Assembly: GCF_002409645.1 (NCBI RefSeq)
Contig: NZ_DHNR01000034.1
Location: forward strand, 2,255-45,326
Length of the DNA: 43,072 bases
From: Acetobacter sp. UBA5411
GTDB lineage: Bacteria > Pseudomonadota > Alphaproteobacteria > Acetobacterales > Acetobacteraceae
Direction: 5' to 3'
The translations under genes were made by a program, and so were the position numbers. Shown one piece after another: positions 19,501-27,625 of the stretch. The first letter of the stretch is position 1. Each line of letters opens with the position of its first letter. Below the pieces are notes generated by a model. That model saw nothing but the letters and a program-made list of their open reading frames with translations. It did no database searches and was not told where the DNA came from.

Positions 19501-19525
19501 AAGAATGACGAAGTCGTTCTTTTTG
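19501..19525 (+). terminator. Rho-independent terminator of ubiA
   Basis: AAGAATGAC-GAA-GTCGTTCTT forms a 9-bp stem with one G-U pair and a 3-base loop, and runs straight into TTT and G. It lies 77 bases after the ubiA stop. Confidence 0.65.
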
Positions 19526-19911
19526 TACCATTTTCCGAGCAACTTTCCCTCCACGCATCCCGGATGAAGCTGTCTCTGATTTAATCAAGCCATTTCAATG
19601 AGATAGCGTATCATAACCCTTTTCAGAACCAGCAATTTATTGCGGACTTATTCTTTTTTATTATCCAATTATATTTTTTGATATTTTTTATCATGAATAA
19701 AAACATATTATTCGATACATCGTATCTCTATAACGCAACTAATATATGCAGAAATGAATGTATAAATATAAAAACAAAAAATAAAATTATACCACTTATT
19801 ATCGCAACACCCCCCTTTCCGTTAATCCATCGTTAAATATTGCCTTCGTTTTTCAGTTGGTATCGCAATAATGGAGATGTTCACCCGATCACAAAAGAAA
19901 GAGAGTATTTA
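19526..19911. other. AT-rich gene-free stretch
   Basis: No credible gene. Bases 19600-19810 are strikingly AT-rich (runs such as TTATTCTTTTTTATTATCC and ATAAATATAAAAACAAAAAA) in an otherwise GC-rich window. It leads into a small HTH gene. It may hold that gene's promoter or be a trace of transferred DNA; I see no repeat ends or integrase. Confidence 0.6.
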
Positions 19912-20226
19912 ATGCCTCGCGCACTGATATGGTCCACCGAGCAGGACGAAAAACTTTCATTTCTTCTTAATAAGAAAAAGATGACACTTAGAAGTTCAGC
20001 AAAAGAACTTGGAGTCAGCAGAAGTTTTATTCATAGACGATCACAGAAGATGCAGAGTGAGATCCATTTTCATTCATGCAGTACTGTGCGTGAACAGGCC
20101 GGGCTTGAGCCGCTGGCTGCTGGCCACCCCATCAGTTGGCTCGCCATACAGACACCCCGGCAGGCCCGTTTGTATAACAACCACAATAATAACGAAGATC
20201 TTTCACAGCTTGCAGAAGCAGCCTGA
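19912..20226 (+). CDS. Small HTH DNA-binding protein, unrecognised
   Basis: 104 residues. Residues 1-50 look like a compact helix-turn-helix: PRALIWSTEQDEKLSFLL, then SSAKELGVSRSFIHRRSQKM. The W-x3-Q-D-x-K-L-x2-L opening and the A-x2-L-G-V-S-R recognition helix resemble GcrA-like or Myb/SANT-type folds, but I cannot assign a family. The C-terminal half is polar and probably disordered (YNNHNNNEDLSQLAEAA). The ATG at 19912 is preferred over an in-frame upstream start because AGAGAG lies nearby and the HTH begins at once. It follows a very AT-rich region, so foreign origin is possible. Confidence 0.6.
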   Translation: MPRALIWSTEQDEKLSFLLNKKKMTLRSSAKELGVSRSFIHRRSQKMQSEIHFHSCSTVREQAGLEPLAAGHPISWLAIQTPRQARLYNNHNNNEDLSQLAEAA

Positions 20227-20245
20227 AGTCTGATCGCCGCAAACC

Positions 20246-20264
20246 CGTTTCGAAAAGCGAAACG
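20246..20264 (+). other. Hairpin after the HTH gene
   Basis: CGTTTCG-AAAAG-CGAAACG is a perfect 7-bp stem 20 bases after the stop. No U-run follows; possible weak terminator. Confidence 0.35.
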
Positions 20265-20337
20265 ATACAGTCTATCCAGAACAGATCGATCGTGTGAACA
20301 CTTACGACTCTCAGGATAGTATCCCTTCGGCCAGAAC

Positions 20338-20361
20338 GGATGTCATGGAAACATGGCATCC
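20338..20361 (+). other. GAAA-loop hairpin upstream of the helicase gene
   Basis: GGATGTCATG-GAAA-CATGGCATCC forms a 10-bp stem with one G-U pair, closed by a GNRA-type tetraloop. A smaller palindrome GGATA-G-TATCC (20314-20324) precedes it. It lies about 120 bases before the helicase ATG, so it could be in its leader or be a terminator for the HTH gene. No other gene is seen in 20227-20479. Confidence 0.4.
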
Positions 20362-20479
20362 GCGATGGTATTTTGGCATATGTCTGCCGTAACGCTCTGC
20401 CTCTGTCTTTGGCAGACTGTCCGGACCGACCGTGGTCCGTGCCGCGATTACGTCCACCGGACTCCTTCGGATACTCATC

Positions 20480-21700
20480 ATGCCTTCATCGACCGCAGCG
20501 TCTTCCCACACATCCACAAACCAGAAAAGCGCGGAAAACGGCGGTTTTTCTTCTCTAAAGCTGAATCCCGCCCTGCTTGCCCGACTTGGAAAGGCAGGCC
20601 TGAAGGATCCCACTCCCATTCAGAAAGCGGCCATTCCGGCGCTGCTTTCCGGCCATGATGCGGAAATTCTTGCCCCGACAGGAACAGGCAAGACCGCCTG
20701 CTATCTTCTGCCACTGCTCGATTATCTTCTTCGCAAGAAAAAAAATACGGCCCTGATCATCGTCCCGACGCGGGAACTGGCGCGACAGGTCGCCGAAATG
20801 GGCACGCTGCTGGCCACTCGCCCTGAGCTTGAACCTTTTGCTGTCTACGGTGGCACAAAAGACGATCCTGACAGGGAATATGACGCCCCACCTGAAACCG
20901 CCCGTCTGATCGTGGCGACGCCCGGTCGTCTGCTGGACATGCTCCGCACGGAACGCATTGAGTCGGCATCATGCCGCTTTCTCGTCCTCGATGAGGGTGA
21001 CCGTCTGATGACCGGCGAATTCCGTGACGAAATGCTGGGTATTCTGGCGCTTCTGCCGCGTGACCGGCAGACCGTCCTTGTGTCCGCCACCGGCTCACAG
21101 GAAACGATGACCGCTGCCCAGCAGTTTTTGTACAAACCGGTGCGGATCGAACCGGCAAAAGATGAAAAACCCAGCATCCGGCAGGCCGTGCTGTTCGTTG
21201 ACAAGGCCGCCAAACCGGCGGCTGCGGAAGCGCTCCTGCGTCGTCATCCTGACCGCAGCGCAATCGTATTCGCATCGACCCGCGACGAGGCCGATCTTCT
21301 GACAAAACAATTCCGCAAACGGGGACTTAAAGTTGTAGGGCTGCATGGCGGCCTGACCCAGCCCGCGAGAAATACCGCTATCGAGGCTTTCTCGAGCGGG
21401 AAAGCCACAATTCTTGTCGCCACCGACATCGCCGCACGCGGTCTGGACGTTGAGCAGGTGGGACAGGTCATCAACATGTCCCCTCCCGAACTGCCCGACA
21501 ATTATCTGCACCGGATCGGCCGCACAGGACGGGCGGGACGCATGGGATGGGCGGCAACACTCTGTTCCGCGGAAGAACGCAAGACGATGCGGAAAGTGGA
21601 AAGCACGCTCGGCCTCAAACTAGTGGCGCTGCCGGTGCCTGCTCTTCCACGGGACACAACACCGTCACGTGACACGCCGCAACGCTCGCGCAGGCGGTGA
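20480..21700 (+). CDS. DEAD-box-family RNA helicase with DEGD motif II
   Basis: 406 residues. The Q motif region (GLKDPTPIQKAAIP), motif I APTGTGKT, Ia PTRELA, Ib TPGR, motif II LDEGD, motif III SAT, and IV-VI including VATDIAARGLDV and HRIGRTGRAGR are all present in order. Motif II reads DEGD where DEAD is usual; the catalytic Asp and Glu are kept, so ATPase activity should remain. The C-terminus is short and ends in an Arg-rich tail (PQRSRRR) that may bind RNA. The ATG at 20480 gives a low-complexity Ser/Thr-rich N-terminus; an in-frame GTG at 20432 is possible. Likely role: RNA unwinding in ribosome assembly or mRNA decay. Confidence 0.88.
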   Translation: MPSSTAASSHTSTNQKSAENGGFSSLKLNPALLARLGKAGLKDPTPIQKAAIPALLSGHDAEILAPTGTGKTACYLLPLLDYLLRKKKNTALIIVPTRELARQVAEMGTLLATRPELEPFAVYGGTKDDPDREYDAPPETARLIVATPGRLLDMLRTERIESASCRFLVLDEGDRLMTGEFRDEMLGILALLPRDRQTVLVSATGSQETMTAAQQFLYKPVRIEPAKDEKPSIRQAVLFVDKAAKPAAAEALLRRHPDRSAIVFASTRDEADLLTKQFRKRGLKVVGLHGGLTQPARNTAIEAFSSGKATILVATDIAARGLDVEQVGQVINMSPPELPDNYLHRIGRTGRAGRMGWAATLCSAEERKTMRKVESTLGLKLVALPVPALPRDTTPSRDTPQRSRRR

Positions 21701-21747
21701 GCGGTCTCGGCAGAACCTGCTCACAAACCCTACGGTAAATCACAAGG

Positions 21748-21824
21748 AAGTTTTTGGTGAAGCTTTTTGCAAAAAGCTTTTGACGACGTCACCTTTTTGG
21801 AAAAAAGGCGACACCCAAAAACTT
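21748..21824. repeat. Branched palindromic intergenic element
   Basis: A composite structure: outer arms AAGTTTTTGG (21748-21757) and CCAAAAACTT (21815-21824) enclose two hairpins. The first is the perfect palindrome AAGCTTTTTGCAAAAAGCTT (21760-21779). The second is CCTTTTT-GGA-AAAAAGG (21792-21808), flanked by GTC/GAC. Folded, this gives a Y or cloverleaf shape. It lies between convergent helicase and bioCD genes. I recall similar sequences repeated in acetic acid bacterial genomes, which would make it a REP/MITE-like family; only one copy is seen here. It may also end transcription from both sides. Confidence 0.75.
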
Positions 21825-21898
21825 TGATTGTTCCTTATTGAAGGTTTACTGCGAAGGAGTTTACGACACCGGCCTTGCGCAGGAAGAGCCGTTGTCTT

Positions 21899-23338
21899 TC
21901 ACTCCTCCAGATAGCTCCACCGCGGCATGAGACGCGCCGCGTCCTTCACACTTTCCGCAGTGACATTTTCAAAGAACGGCACTTCCGCCAGCACTGCGAC
22001 GTGACCATGCTCCTCAATCGCCGCCCGATTACCCGGATTGGGCGGCCCGTTCAGCACGACACCGGCAATCCCGATCCCTCGGCGACGCAGCGCTTCAAGA
22101 GTGAGCAGGGTATGGTTGACCGTTCCCAGTCCGCTGCGCGCCACGACCACCACTGGCAGACCAAACTCCGTAATCTGATCGATCAGCAGAAGATCTTTCG
22201 TGACAGGCACATCCACGCCGCCAGCCCCTTCCACGACAAGAGGACGTTCTGGCTGGTTCAATGGCAGAACCAGACGGCTCACATCAACTGCCCTCCCCTC
22301 CGCGGCTGCCGCAGCCTGCGGAGATAAAGGCGCGAGAAAAGTATCGGCCGGAGGAAGGATGCGATCCGCATCCGCGCCTGCAAGCTCCGTGACCGTGGGC
22401 GTATCTCCCGCCTCCTCCGCCAGTCCGGTCTGGAGGGGCTTCCAGTACAGCGCATCCCACGCTCTGGTCAGACAGGCGGAGATAAAGGTCTTGCCCACCC
22501 CGGTATCTGTGCCCGTCACAAAAACGCCCGCCCGTGGCGGACGGCGGAAAAGACCGAGCGCGACATCCCATGTCAGCGCCGCTCCCTGCACATCGAAACG
22601 ACGCACCACTTTCCGAAGAGCGCCGGCGGTCAAAGGATGTCCGCCGTCAACGGGCGCGGTTGCGCCAATCTGCTTCAGGCCACGCAGAAAAGCCAAGCCA
22701 CCCTGCGTCTGCTCGACAAGTGTTTCAAAAACCCATTGTCCAAACGGAGCCTGTAGCGCTGCACCGACGACATTCGCTGGCCATCCTTTCTGAAAGGAGG
22801 TGCGTGTCGGGTAAACACGGATATTCGCCGCAACGCCTTCCTGCGCATGCGCCTGTCGCCACTCCGAAAAAGAGTCTGCGGAAAGCGTGGAAACCGCCAG
22901 CAGACCTCCCGGGGCCAGCAAACCATAGAGCGCCGACAGAGCCTGCTCCGGCGGATCGATCCATTGCAGAGCCAGATTGCCGCAGACGAGATCAAAAGAG
23001 CCTGTGAGGTTCGGCGACGCCGCATCCATGACGGCGAACGCTACATCATTCCCGCACCGCGCCTTGGCCCGCTCAAGCATTTCGGGAGCCAGATCGGTCG
23101 CGAGCAGTTCTGCATCTGGCCAGCGTTCTTTCAACAGCGCCGTAAAAGCGCCGGTACCACAGCCAAATTCCAGAATACGCGCAGGCTTGTGGTCACCAAG
23201 CTTACGAACGATCCTGTCGAGCAGTCGACGTGCCACCAGCCGTTGAATAGTCGACGCTGAATCATACTTTTCAGCCGCACCAAATCGCGCCGCTATGGCC
23301 GTGCGTTCCTGCTTCGTCTGCGGGTGTTTATCGACCAT
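21899..23338 (-). CDS. BioC-BioD fusion: malonyl-ACP methyltransferase and dethiobiotin synthetase
   Basis: About 479 residues in two parts. Residues 1 to about 265 are a SAM methyltransferase like BioC, with motif I ILEFGCGTGA (about 55-64), the acidic TDLAPEML strand and NLALQWIDP, which is characteristic of BioC. The rest is BioD: P-loop TGTDTGVGKT (about 275-284), YWKPLQTGL, and VVEGAGGVDVP, which binds the diaminopelargonate substrate. BioC methylates malonyl-ACP to start pimeloyl synthesis; BioD closes the ureido ring. The two acting at opposite ends of the path on one chain is unusual. The start at 23338 overlaps the end of the BioH-like gene by 11 bases. The frame is continuous, so this is a real fusion and not a misread. 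Confidence 0.9.
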   Translation of the reverse strand: MVDKHPQTKQERTAIAARFGAAEKYDSASTIQRLVARRLLDRIVRKLGDHKPARILEFGCGTGAFTALLKERWPDAELLATDLAPEMLERAKARCGNDVAFAVMDAASPNLTGSFDLVCGNLALQWIDPPEQALSALYGLLAPGGLLAVSTLSADSFSEWRQAHAQEGVAANIRVYPTRTSFQKGWPANVVGAALQAPFGQWVFETLVEQTQGGLAFLRGLKQIGATAPVDGGHPLTAGALRKVVRRFDVQGAALTWDVALGLFRRPPRAGVFVTGTDTGVGKTFISACLTRAWDALYWKPLQTGLAEEAGDTPTVTELAGADADRILPPADTFLAPLSPQAAAAAEGRAVDVSRLVLPLNQPERPLVVEGAGGVDVPVTKDLLLIDQITEFGLPVVVVARSGLGTVNHTLLTLEALRRRGIGIAGVVLNGPPNPGNRAAIEEHGHVAVLAEVPFFENVTAESVKDAARLMPRWSYLEE

Positions 23339-23975
23339 CGGCAGAGATTTCCTCACAGGCTTTCAGAATGAATGTCGCGCATTGATCCGAATGGGTCAGA
23401 GGTAGGAGATGCCCCCCTGTTTCCAGCCACTCGATCTGTTCCGACGGAAACGACGCCTCCGTCATAGCCTGACTGACAATCGCATCGTCCCGACTTGCCA
23501 GAGTAGCATGCACGCGATTTCCCTTTGCGCGAGCGTCACCTTTCTGCAAAAGGCTCAGTCCGTCCATGAGACGTGTCGTTTCCGGATTGCCGAAATTCTC
23601 TGTTTCCTGTCCGGAAAGACCGCAGTTCTCACGAAACTGACGCAGAACCGGTACAGCATCCCGCTCCAGCCCCCTCATCATCCGATCCAGCACGCGAGGC
23701 AGGCAACCAGCCGGAAAATCATTCGCCCGGCTGAAGCGTGTAAATCCATTGATCCCCAGGACAACACTGCCTTCCGGCAGAGAAATTTGGGTCAGTAGCC
23801 AGAGCAGTCCGAGAGAATGTCCAACCGCCAGTAGAGGCTGACCGGTCGGCAAGTCTGTCTCCGCCGGACCAAAGAATCCCAGATCGGGCGTTACGGTGGG
23901 CTGTCCGAGCCTGTCCTGCACCGGCTTCCACATCGCGGGCATAAAACCCCAGCCATGCACAAGAACAATCTGCAT
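23328..23975 (-). CDS. BioH-like alpha/beta hydrolase (pimeloyl-ACP methyl ester esterase)
   Basis: 215 residues. The fold starts MQIVLVHGWGFMPAMWKPV; the nucleophile is Ser in GHSLG, and the likely catalytic His is in ETGGHLLPLTH. It lies between bioF and the BioC-BioD gene: its ATG overlaps the bioF stop (TGATG) and its end overlaps the next gene. Position and fold point to the esterase that frees pimeloyl-ACP from its methyl ester. It could instead be one of the non-orthologous replacements of BioH; sequence alone cannot separate these. Confidence 0.82.
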   Translation of the reverse strand: MQIVLVHGWGFMPAMWKPVQDRLGQPTVTPDLGFFGPAETDLPTGQPLLAVGHSLGLLWLLTQISLPEGSVVLGINGFTRFSRANDFPAGCLPRVLDRMMRGLERDAVPVLRQFRENCGLSGQETENFGNPETTRLMDGLSLLQKGDARAKGNRVHATLASRDDAIVSQAMTEASFPSEQIEWLETGGHLLPLTHSDQCATFILKACEEISADGR

Positions 23976-25165
23976 CAGGCCACACCACACAGACGCACAA
24001 CCGCGTCCGCAAGATGCTGCACATCGTCCTCCGTATGCGCGGCTGACAGGGTGATCCGCAGGCGGCTCTCGCCCTTTGGCACGGTCGGCGGCCGAATCGC
24101 GGCGACAAGCATTCCGTCCGCTTCCAGCCTTGCCGCAACAGACAGCGCAGTCACCGCCTCGCCCAGCATGACAGGCACGATCTGAGTGCTGGAAGCGCCT
24201 GTCGTCAGTCCGGCTTCATGCAGGCTTTGCCGCAGCATTTCTCCATGACGCGCAACACGCGTCCGCTCCGCATCCAGATCAGGCAGCAGTTCCAGCGCCG
24301 CATCCGCAGCTCCAAGCATGGCAGGCGGCAGGGCTGTGGAATAGATGAAGCCGGAAGCGCTGTTGATCAGCCAGTCACACAGGGCGCGGGAACCTGCAAT
24401 GTAGGCACCCATTCCACCCAGCGCCTTGCTGAACGTGCCCATGATAAGATGCACGCCTTCTGGCGCCTCGCTCGCCAGCCCCGCGCCGTGAAGCCCAAGC
24501 ACACCCGTGGCGTGCGCCTCGTCGAGGCAGAGGAAAGCGTCATACCGCTCCGCCAAAGCAGCCAGACCGGGGACATCGGCCCGGTCGCCATCCATGCTGA
24601 AGACACTTTCGGTCAGGATCAGCTTCAGGCCCGGTTCACTGTCACGGGCTTTCAGGAGTGTTTCAAGATGATCGAGGTCATTATGCCGGAACCGGATCTG
24701 CCGGACGCCCGCCGCAGCACATCCCTGATGCAGACTGGCGTGATTCAGCCTGTCCGCAAAAACTAGCGGAGCGGCCCCCATCTGTTCCGAGGACAGACGC
24801 CCAAGAGCCGGCACCAGCGAGGCATTGGCCTGCCAGCCGGAAGCGAACAGCAAGGCCGCTTCGGTTTTCTTGAGACGAGCGACCCGTCCCTCAACCTGCT
24901 CGTGCAGCAGACGCGTGCCGGTCACCAAGCGGGATGCGCCACTCCCGGCTCCATAACGCAGCGCCCAGTCGGCGGCCCGCTCTTTCAGTCGGGGATGCTG
25001 CGACAGACCGAGATAGTCATTCGATGAGAAATCAATCAGACAAGCGCCATCCGGACGTTCAAAACGCGCCCCACCCACTGCAGTCATGGGCCGGAGAATG
25101 CGCCGCCGATCCTGCGCTTGAAGCGCATCGACGGCCTGCCTGAAAAGGGAATCAAATCGGGTCAT
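23975..25165 (-). CDS. bioF: 8-amino-7-oxononanoate synthase
   Basis: 396 residues, PLP enzyme that joins pimeloyl-ACP and alanine. Visible are FSSNDYLGLSQHP, GSGASRLVTGT, the LDEAHATGVLG aspartate motif, and MGTFSKALGG, where Lys binds PLP. The length fits the family. It is the first gene of the minus-strand biotin operon (bioF, bioH-like, bioCD) with overlapping ends throughout. The start at 25165 faces bioA across 273 bases that hold both promoters; I found no BioR-type box (TTATCTATAA) there. Confidence 0.95.
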   Translation of the reverse strand: MTRFDSLFRQAVDALQAQDRRRILRPMTAVGGARFERPDGACLIDFSSNDYLGLSQHPRLKERAADWALRYGAGSGASRLVTGTRLLHEQVEGRVARLKKTEAALLFASGWQANASLVPALGRLSSEQMGAAPLVFADRLNHASLHQGCAAAGVRQIRFRHNDLDHLETLLKARDSEPGLKLILTESVFSMDGDRADVPGLAALAERYDAFLCLDEAHATGVLGLHGAGLASEAPEGVHLIMGTFSKALGGMGAYIAGSRALCDWLINSASGFIYSTALPPAMLGAADAALELLPDLDAERTRVARHGEMLRQSLHEAGLTTGASSTQIVPVMLGEAVTALSVAARLEADGMLVAAIRPPTVPKGESRLRITLSAAHTEDDVQHLADAVVRLCGVA

Positions 25166-25438
25166 GCTGCCAAGGTGGTGCCGGAACGCTGATTAAGGGT
25201 CAATCATGCAATGGCGTTCGCTGCTTTTCCCACTCTCGGAACCTTTCTTTCTACAGACGGATAGTGCTGCTTTCCTGCACTTACTTCTTTCCATTTATTA
25301 CTGATATCATAAAGGGATTTCTAGAATTACCTCTACATCTGAAGATATGAAGCGCGGATTCAAACCCACCCGAAGGGGGGCTTTCCATCGTTGCAAGGAT
25401 GGCAACCAGCCACCGCGCTGATATGAGAGAGACGCCCA

Positions 25439-26722
25439 ATGCCGCCCCAAAGGAGTTCTCCCTTGTCCTCACCCGACTGGTATGAAGACGGTCTGCCCCA
25501 TATCTGGCTTCCTTACTCCCAGATGAAGACCGCTCCAGCCCCATTGGCCGCCTACGCGACGGAAGGCAGCCGGATCATCCTTGAGGATGGACGGTCTCTG
25601 GTGGACGGCGTGGCGGCATGGTGGACGGCGTGCCACGGTTACAACCATCCGCATATCCGTGCCTGTGCGGAGGCCCAGCTTGCCCGCATGCCGCATGTGA
25701 TGTTTGGCGGCATGGTACATGAACCCGCACTGCGGCTGTCTTCCCGACTGACCGCTCTGCTGCCGGGTGATCTGGAACGGGTGTTCTATACGGACTCCGG
25801 CTCCGTCGCCGTCGAGGTGGCGATGAAGATGGCGATCCAGTATCGCCTCAATCGCGAAGAGACCGGACGCACGAAACTGCTGGCATTCAAGGGCGGCTAT
25901 CACGGCGACACGTTGGCCACGATGGCAATCTGCGATCCCGAGGAAGGGATGCATCATCTGTTCGCCGGGGTGATGCCCGCACAGCATGTGATCGACCTGC
26001 CCCGGGATGAGGCGACCACGGCGGCATTTGAAGCATTTCTGAACACCCACGCTCACGAAATCACCGCCATCATTGTCGAACCGCTGGTGCAGGGCGCGGG
26101 TGGCATGTTGTTTCACTCGCCCGATGTGCTGCGCCGTCTGCGCGATGCTGCCGACCGGCATGGACTGCTGCTGATTCTGGACGAAATCTTCACAGGTTTT
26201 GGCCGGACGGGAACGATGTTCGCCTGTCAGCAGGCCGGAATCGTGCCGGACATCATCACACTGTCCAAGGCGCTCACCGGCGGCACCATGGCGCTGGCTG
26301 CGACCGTTGCGCGGCGTCATGTGTACGAAGCGTTTCTTTCCGATAATCCCGAACATGCCCTGATGCACGGCCCGACTTTCATGGCCAACCCACTGGCCTG
26401 TGCCTGCGCCAACGCGTCGCTCGACCTGTTCGAACAGGAACCTCGACTTGAACAGGTTGCTGCCCTTGAAACGGCTCTTCGTGAACAACTGGAGCCCTGC
26501 CGCACACTACCGGGTGTGAAGGATGTGCGGGTTATGGGTGCCATCGGTGTGGTGGAACTGGACAGGATTGCCGACCCGGCAGCACTCCGGACACGCTTTA
26601 TCGCCGAAAACGTCTGGATCAGGCCATTCCGGAATATTGTTTACCTGACACCGGCTTTCACTATTACCCCAGAAGAGCTGCGAACGCTGACACAGGCCAT
26701 CTACAAGGTGCTGTCAGCGTAG
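25439..26722 (+). CDS. bioA: Adenosylmethionine-8-amino-7-oxononanoate aminotransferase
   Basis: 427 residues from the ATG. PLP class-III aminotransferase that makes 7,8-diaminopelargonate using SAM as amino donor. Seen are HIWLPYSQM near the N-terminus, DGVAAWWTACHGYNHP, FYTDSGSVAVEVAMKMA, GGYHGDTL, LILDEIFTGFGRTG, and LSKALTGG with the PLP Lys. The start is debatable: an in-frame TTG at 25463 has a strong AAGGAG seven bases before it, while the ATG at 25439 has only GAGAG. The family N-terminus fits either. It is divergent from bioF, completing the biotin locus. Confidence 0.95.
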   Translation: MPPQRSSPLSSPDWYEDGLPHIWLPYSQMKTAPAPLAAYATEGSRIILEDGRSLVDGVAAWWTACHGYNHPHIRACAEAQLARMPHVMFGGMVHEPALRLSSRLTALLPGDLERVFYTDSGSVAVEVAMKMAIQYRLNREETGRTKLLAFKGGYHGDTLATMAICDPEEGMHHLFAGVMPAQHVIDLPRDEATTAAFEAFLNTHAHEITAIIVEPLVQGAGGMLFHSPDVLRRLRDAADRHGLLLILDEIFTGFGRTGTMFACQQAGIVPDIITLSKALTGGTMALAATVARRHVYEAFLSDNPEHALMHGPTFMANPLACACANASLDLFEQEPRLEQVAALETALREQLEPCRTLPGVKDVRVMGAIGVVELDRIADPAALRTRFIAENVWIRPFRNIVYLTPAFTITPEELRTLTQAIYKVLSA

Positions 26723-26765
26723 AGCGTCAGGAAGCGCGGCCATCTTGCTCATAAGTGGGACTGGC

Positions 26766-27233
26766 TCACCACCCTGCAGCGATGGCCTCGTCTTCCTGTC
26801 GGCTTTCCACCCAGACGCGCCGCCCGTCGGCAAACTCTTCGGCTTTCCAGAACGGCGCACCGGTTTTCAGACGATCAATCAGAAAGCGCGTGGCGTCCAG
26901 CGCCGCACCACGATGCGCGGCTGAGGCCAGCACGAGCACAATGGGCTCTCCAACAACCAGCCGTCCCACACGATGAATGATCGTGCATCCGACCAGACTG
27001 AATCGCTGCAACGCATCTTCCGCCAGCGTCATCAGGGTCTGCTCGCACATGCCGGGATAATGCTCCAGTTCAAGAGCGACCAGTCCGCCACCTCCGCGCA
27101 CAACGCCAAGAAAAGAGCCTAAACCACCCGTCTCCGGATCAAGGGCCAGCAGTCGCGCCGTTTCCGTCCCCACGTCAAAGGGCGCGGATTGCACCACAAC
27201 ACGGATTCTAGACTGCTGCGTCATGCCGCTCAT
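26766..27233 (-). CDS. moaE: Molybdopterin synthase catalytic subunit
   Basis: 155 residues. Converts precursor Z (cPMP) to molybdopterin with sulphur from MoaD. Typical segments are GSFLGVVRGGG, LELEHYPGM, IIHRVGRLVVGEP and APFWKAEEF, the last carrying the active-site Lys. It overlaps moaD by four bases (ATGA), so the subunits are translationally coupled. An in-frame ATG nine bases further in, preceded by GGAGG at good spacing, is an alternative start. Convergent with bioA, 43 bases apart. Confidence 0.94.
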   Translation of the reverse strand: MSGMTQQSRIRVVVQSAPFDVGTETARLLALDPETGGLGSFLGVVRGGGGLVALELEHYPGMCEQTLMTLAEDALQRFSLVGCTIIHRVGRLVVGEPIVLVLASAAHRGAALDATRFLIDRLKTGAPFWKAEEFADGRRVWVESRQEDEAIAAGW

Positions 27234-27493
27234 CCTCCGGTCATGGGAGGGAAAAAAGCGATTTCATCCCCATTCTGCACGGCGGTTGAAAGGTCACCCA
27301 TGACCTTGTTGACCGCCACTCGCATGCGGGGAAATTGGGAAAAAACGGTGTTAAAAGCAGCGTCTTGCTGGCGGAGCACTGCCAGAAAGTCTTTTACCGT
27401 CTGAACATCCGGAGCGAGAGTGACCGTTTCACTTTCACGTCCAACCTGCTCGCGCAGACCAGCGAAATAGAGAACTGTCACACTATCGCTCAT
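27230..27493 (-). CDS. moaD: Molybdopterin synthase sulphur carrier subunit
   Basis: 87 residues, ubiquitin-like fold. It ends in the required Gly-Gly (FFPPMTGG), which is thiocarboxylated by MoeB/MoaD-activating enzymes. The N-terminus VTVLYFAGLREQVG and the DEIAFFPP segment are typical. It precedes and overlaps moaE. Molybdopterin made here serves molybdoenzymes elsewhere in the genome; none is in the window. Confidence 0.94.
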   Translation of the reverse strand: MSDSVTVLYFAGLREQVGRESETVTLAPDVQTVKDFLAVLRQQDAAFNTVFSQFPRMRVAVNKVMGDLSTAVQNGDEIAFFPPMTGG

Positions 27494-27625
27494 GCCGAAT
27501 TCCTGTTCTGACTGTCTGCCGCGCTCCAGTTATACGGGACTGGCATTTACCAATCAGGCAGCAGGACTCTCATCCTACCCGACATGTACGGCAGCCCGTA
27601 ATTTTTCTCTCGAGAGCAATGCTTC

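Noticed and set aside
19601..19830. CRISPR array or plasmid-like origin in the AT-rich stretch
   Set aside because: No regularly spaced direct repeats or iterons were found; it is simply AT-rich.
25166..25438. Possible BioR or BirA operator between bioF and bioA
   Set aside because: No TTATCTATAA-like or long dyad sequence was found; the only repeats are trivial (GTTGC/GCAAC).
25469..26488. A 339-codon minus-strand frame
   Set aside because: It is the antisense of bioA; no family-like segments.
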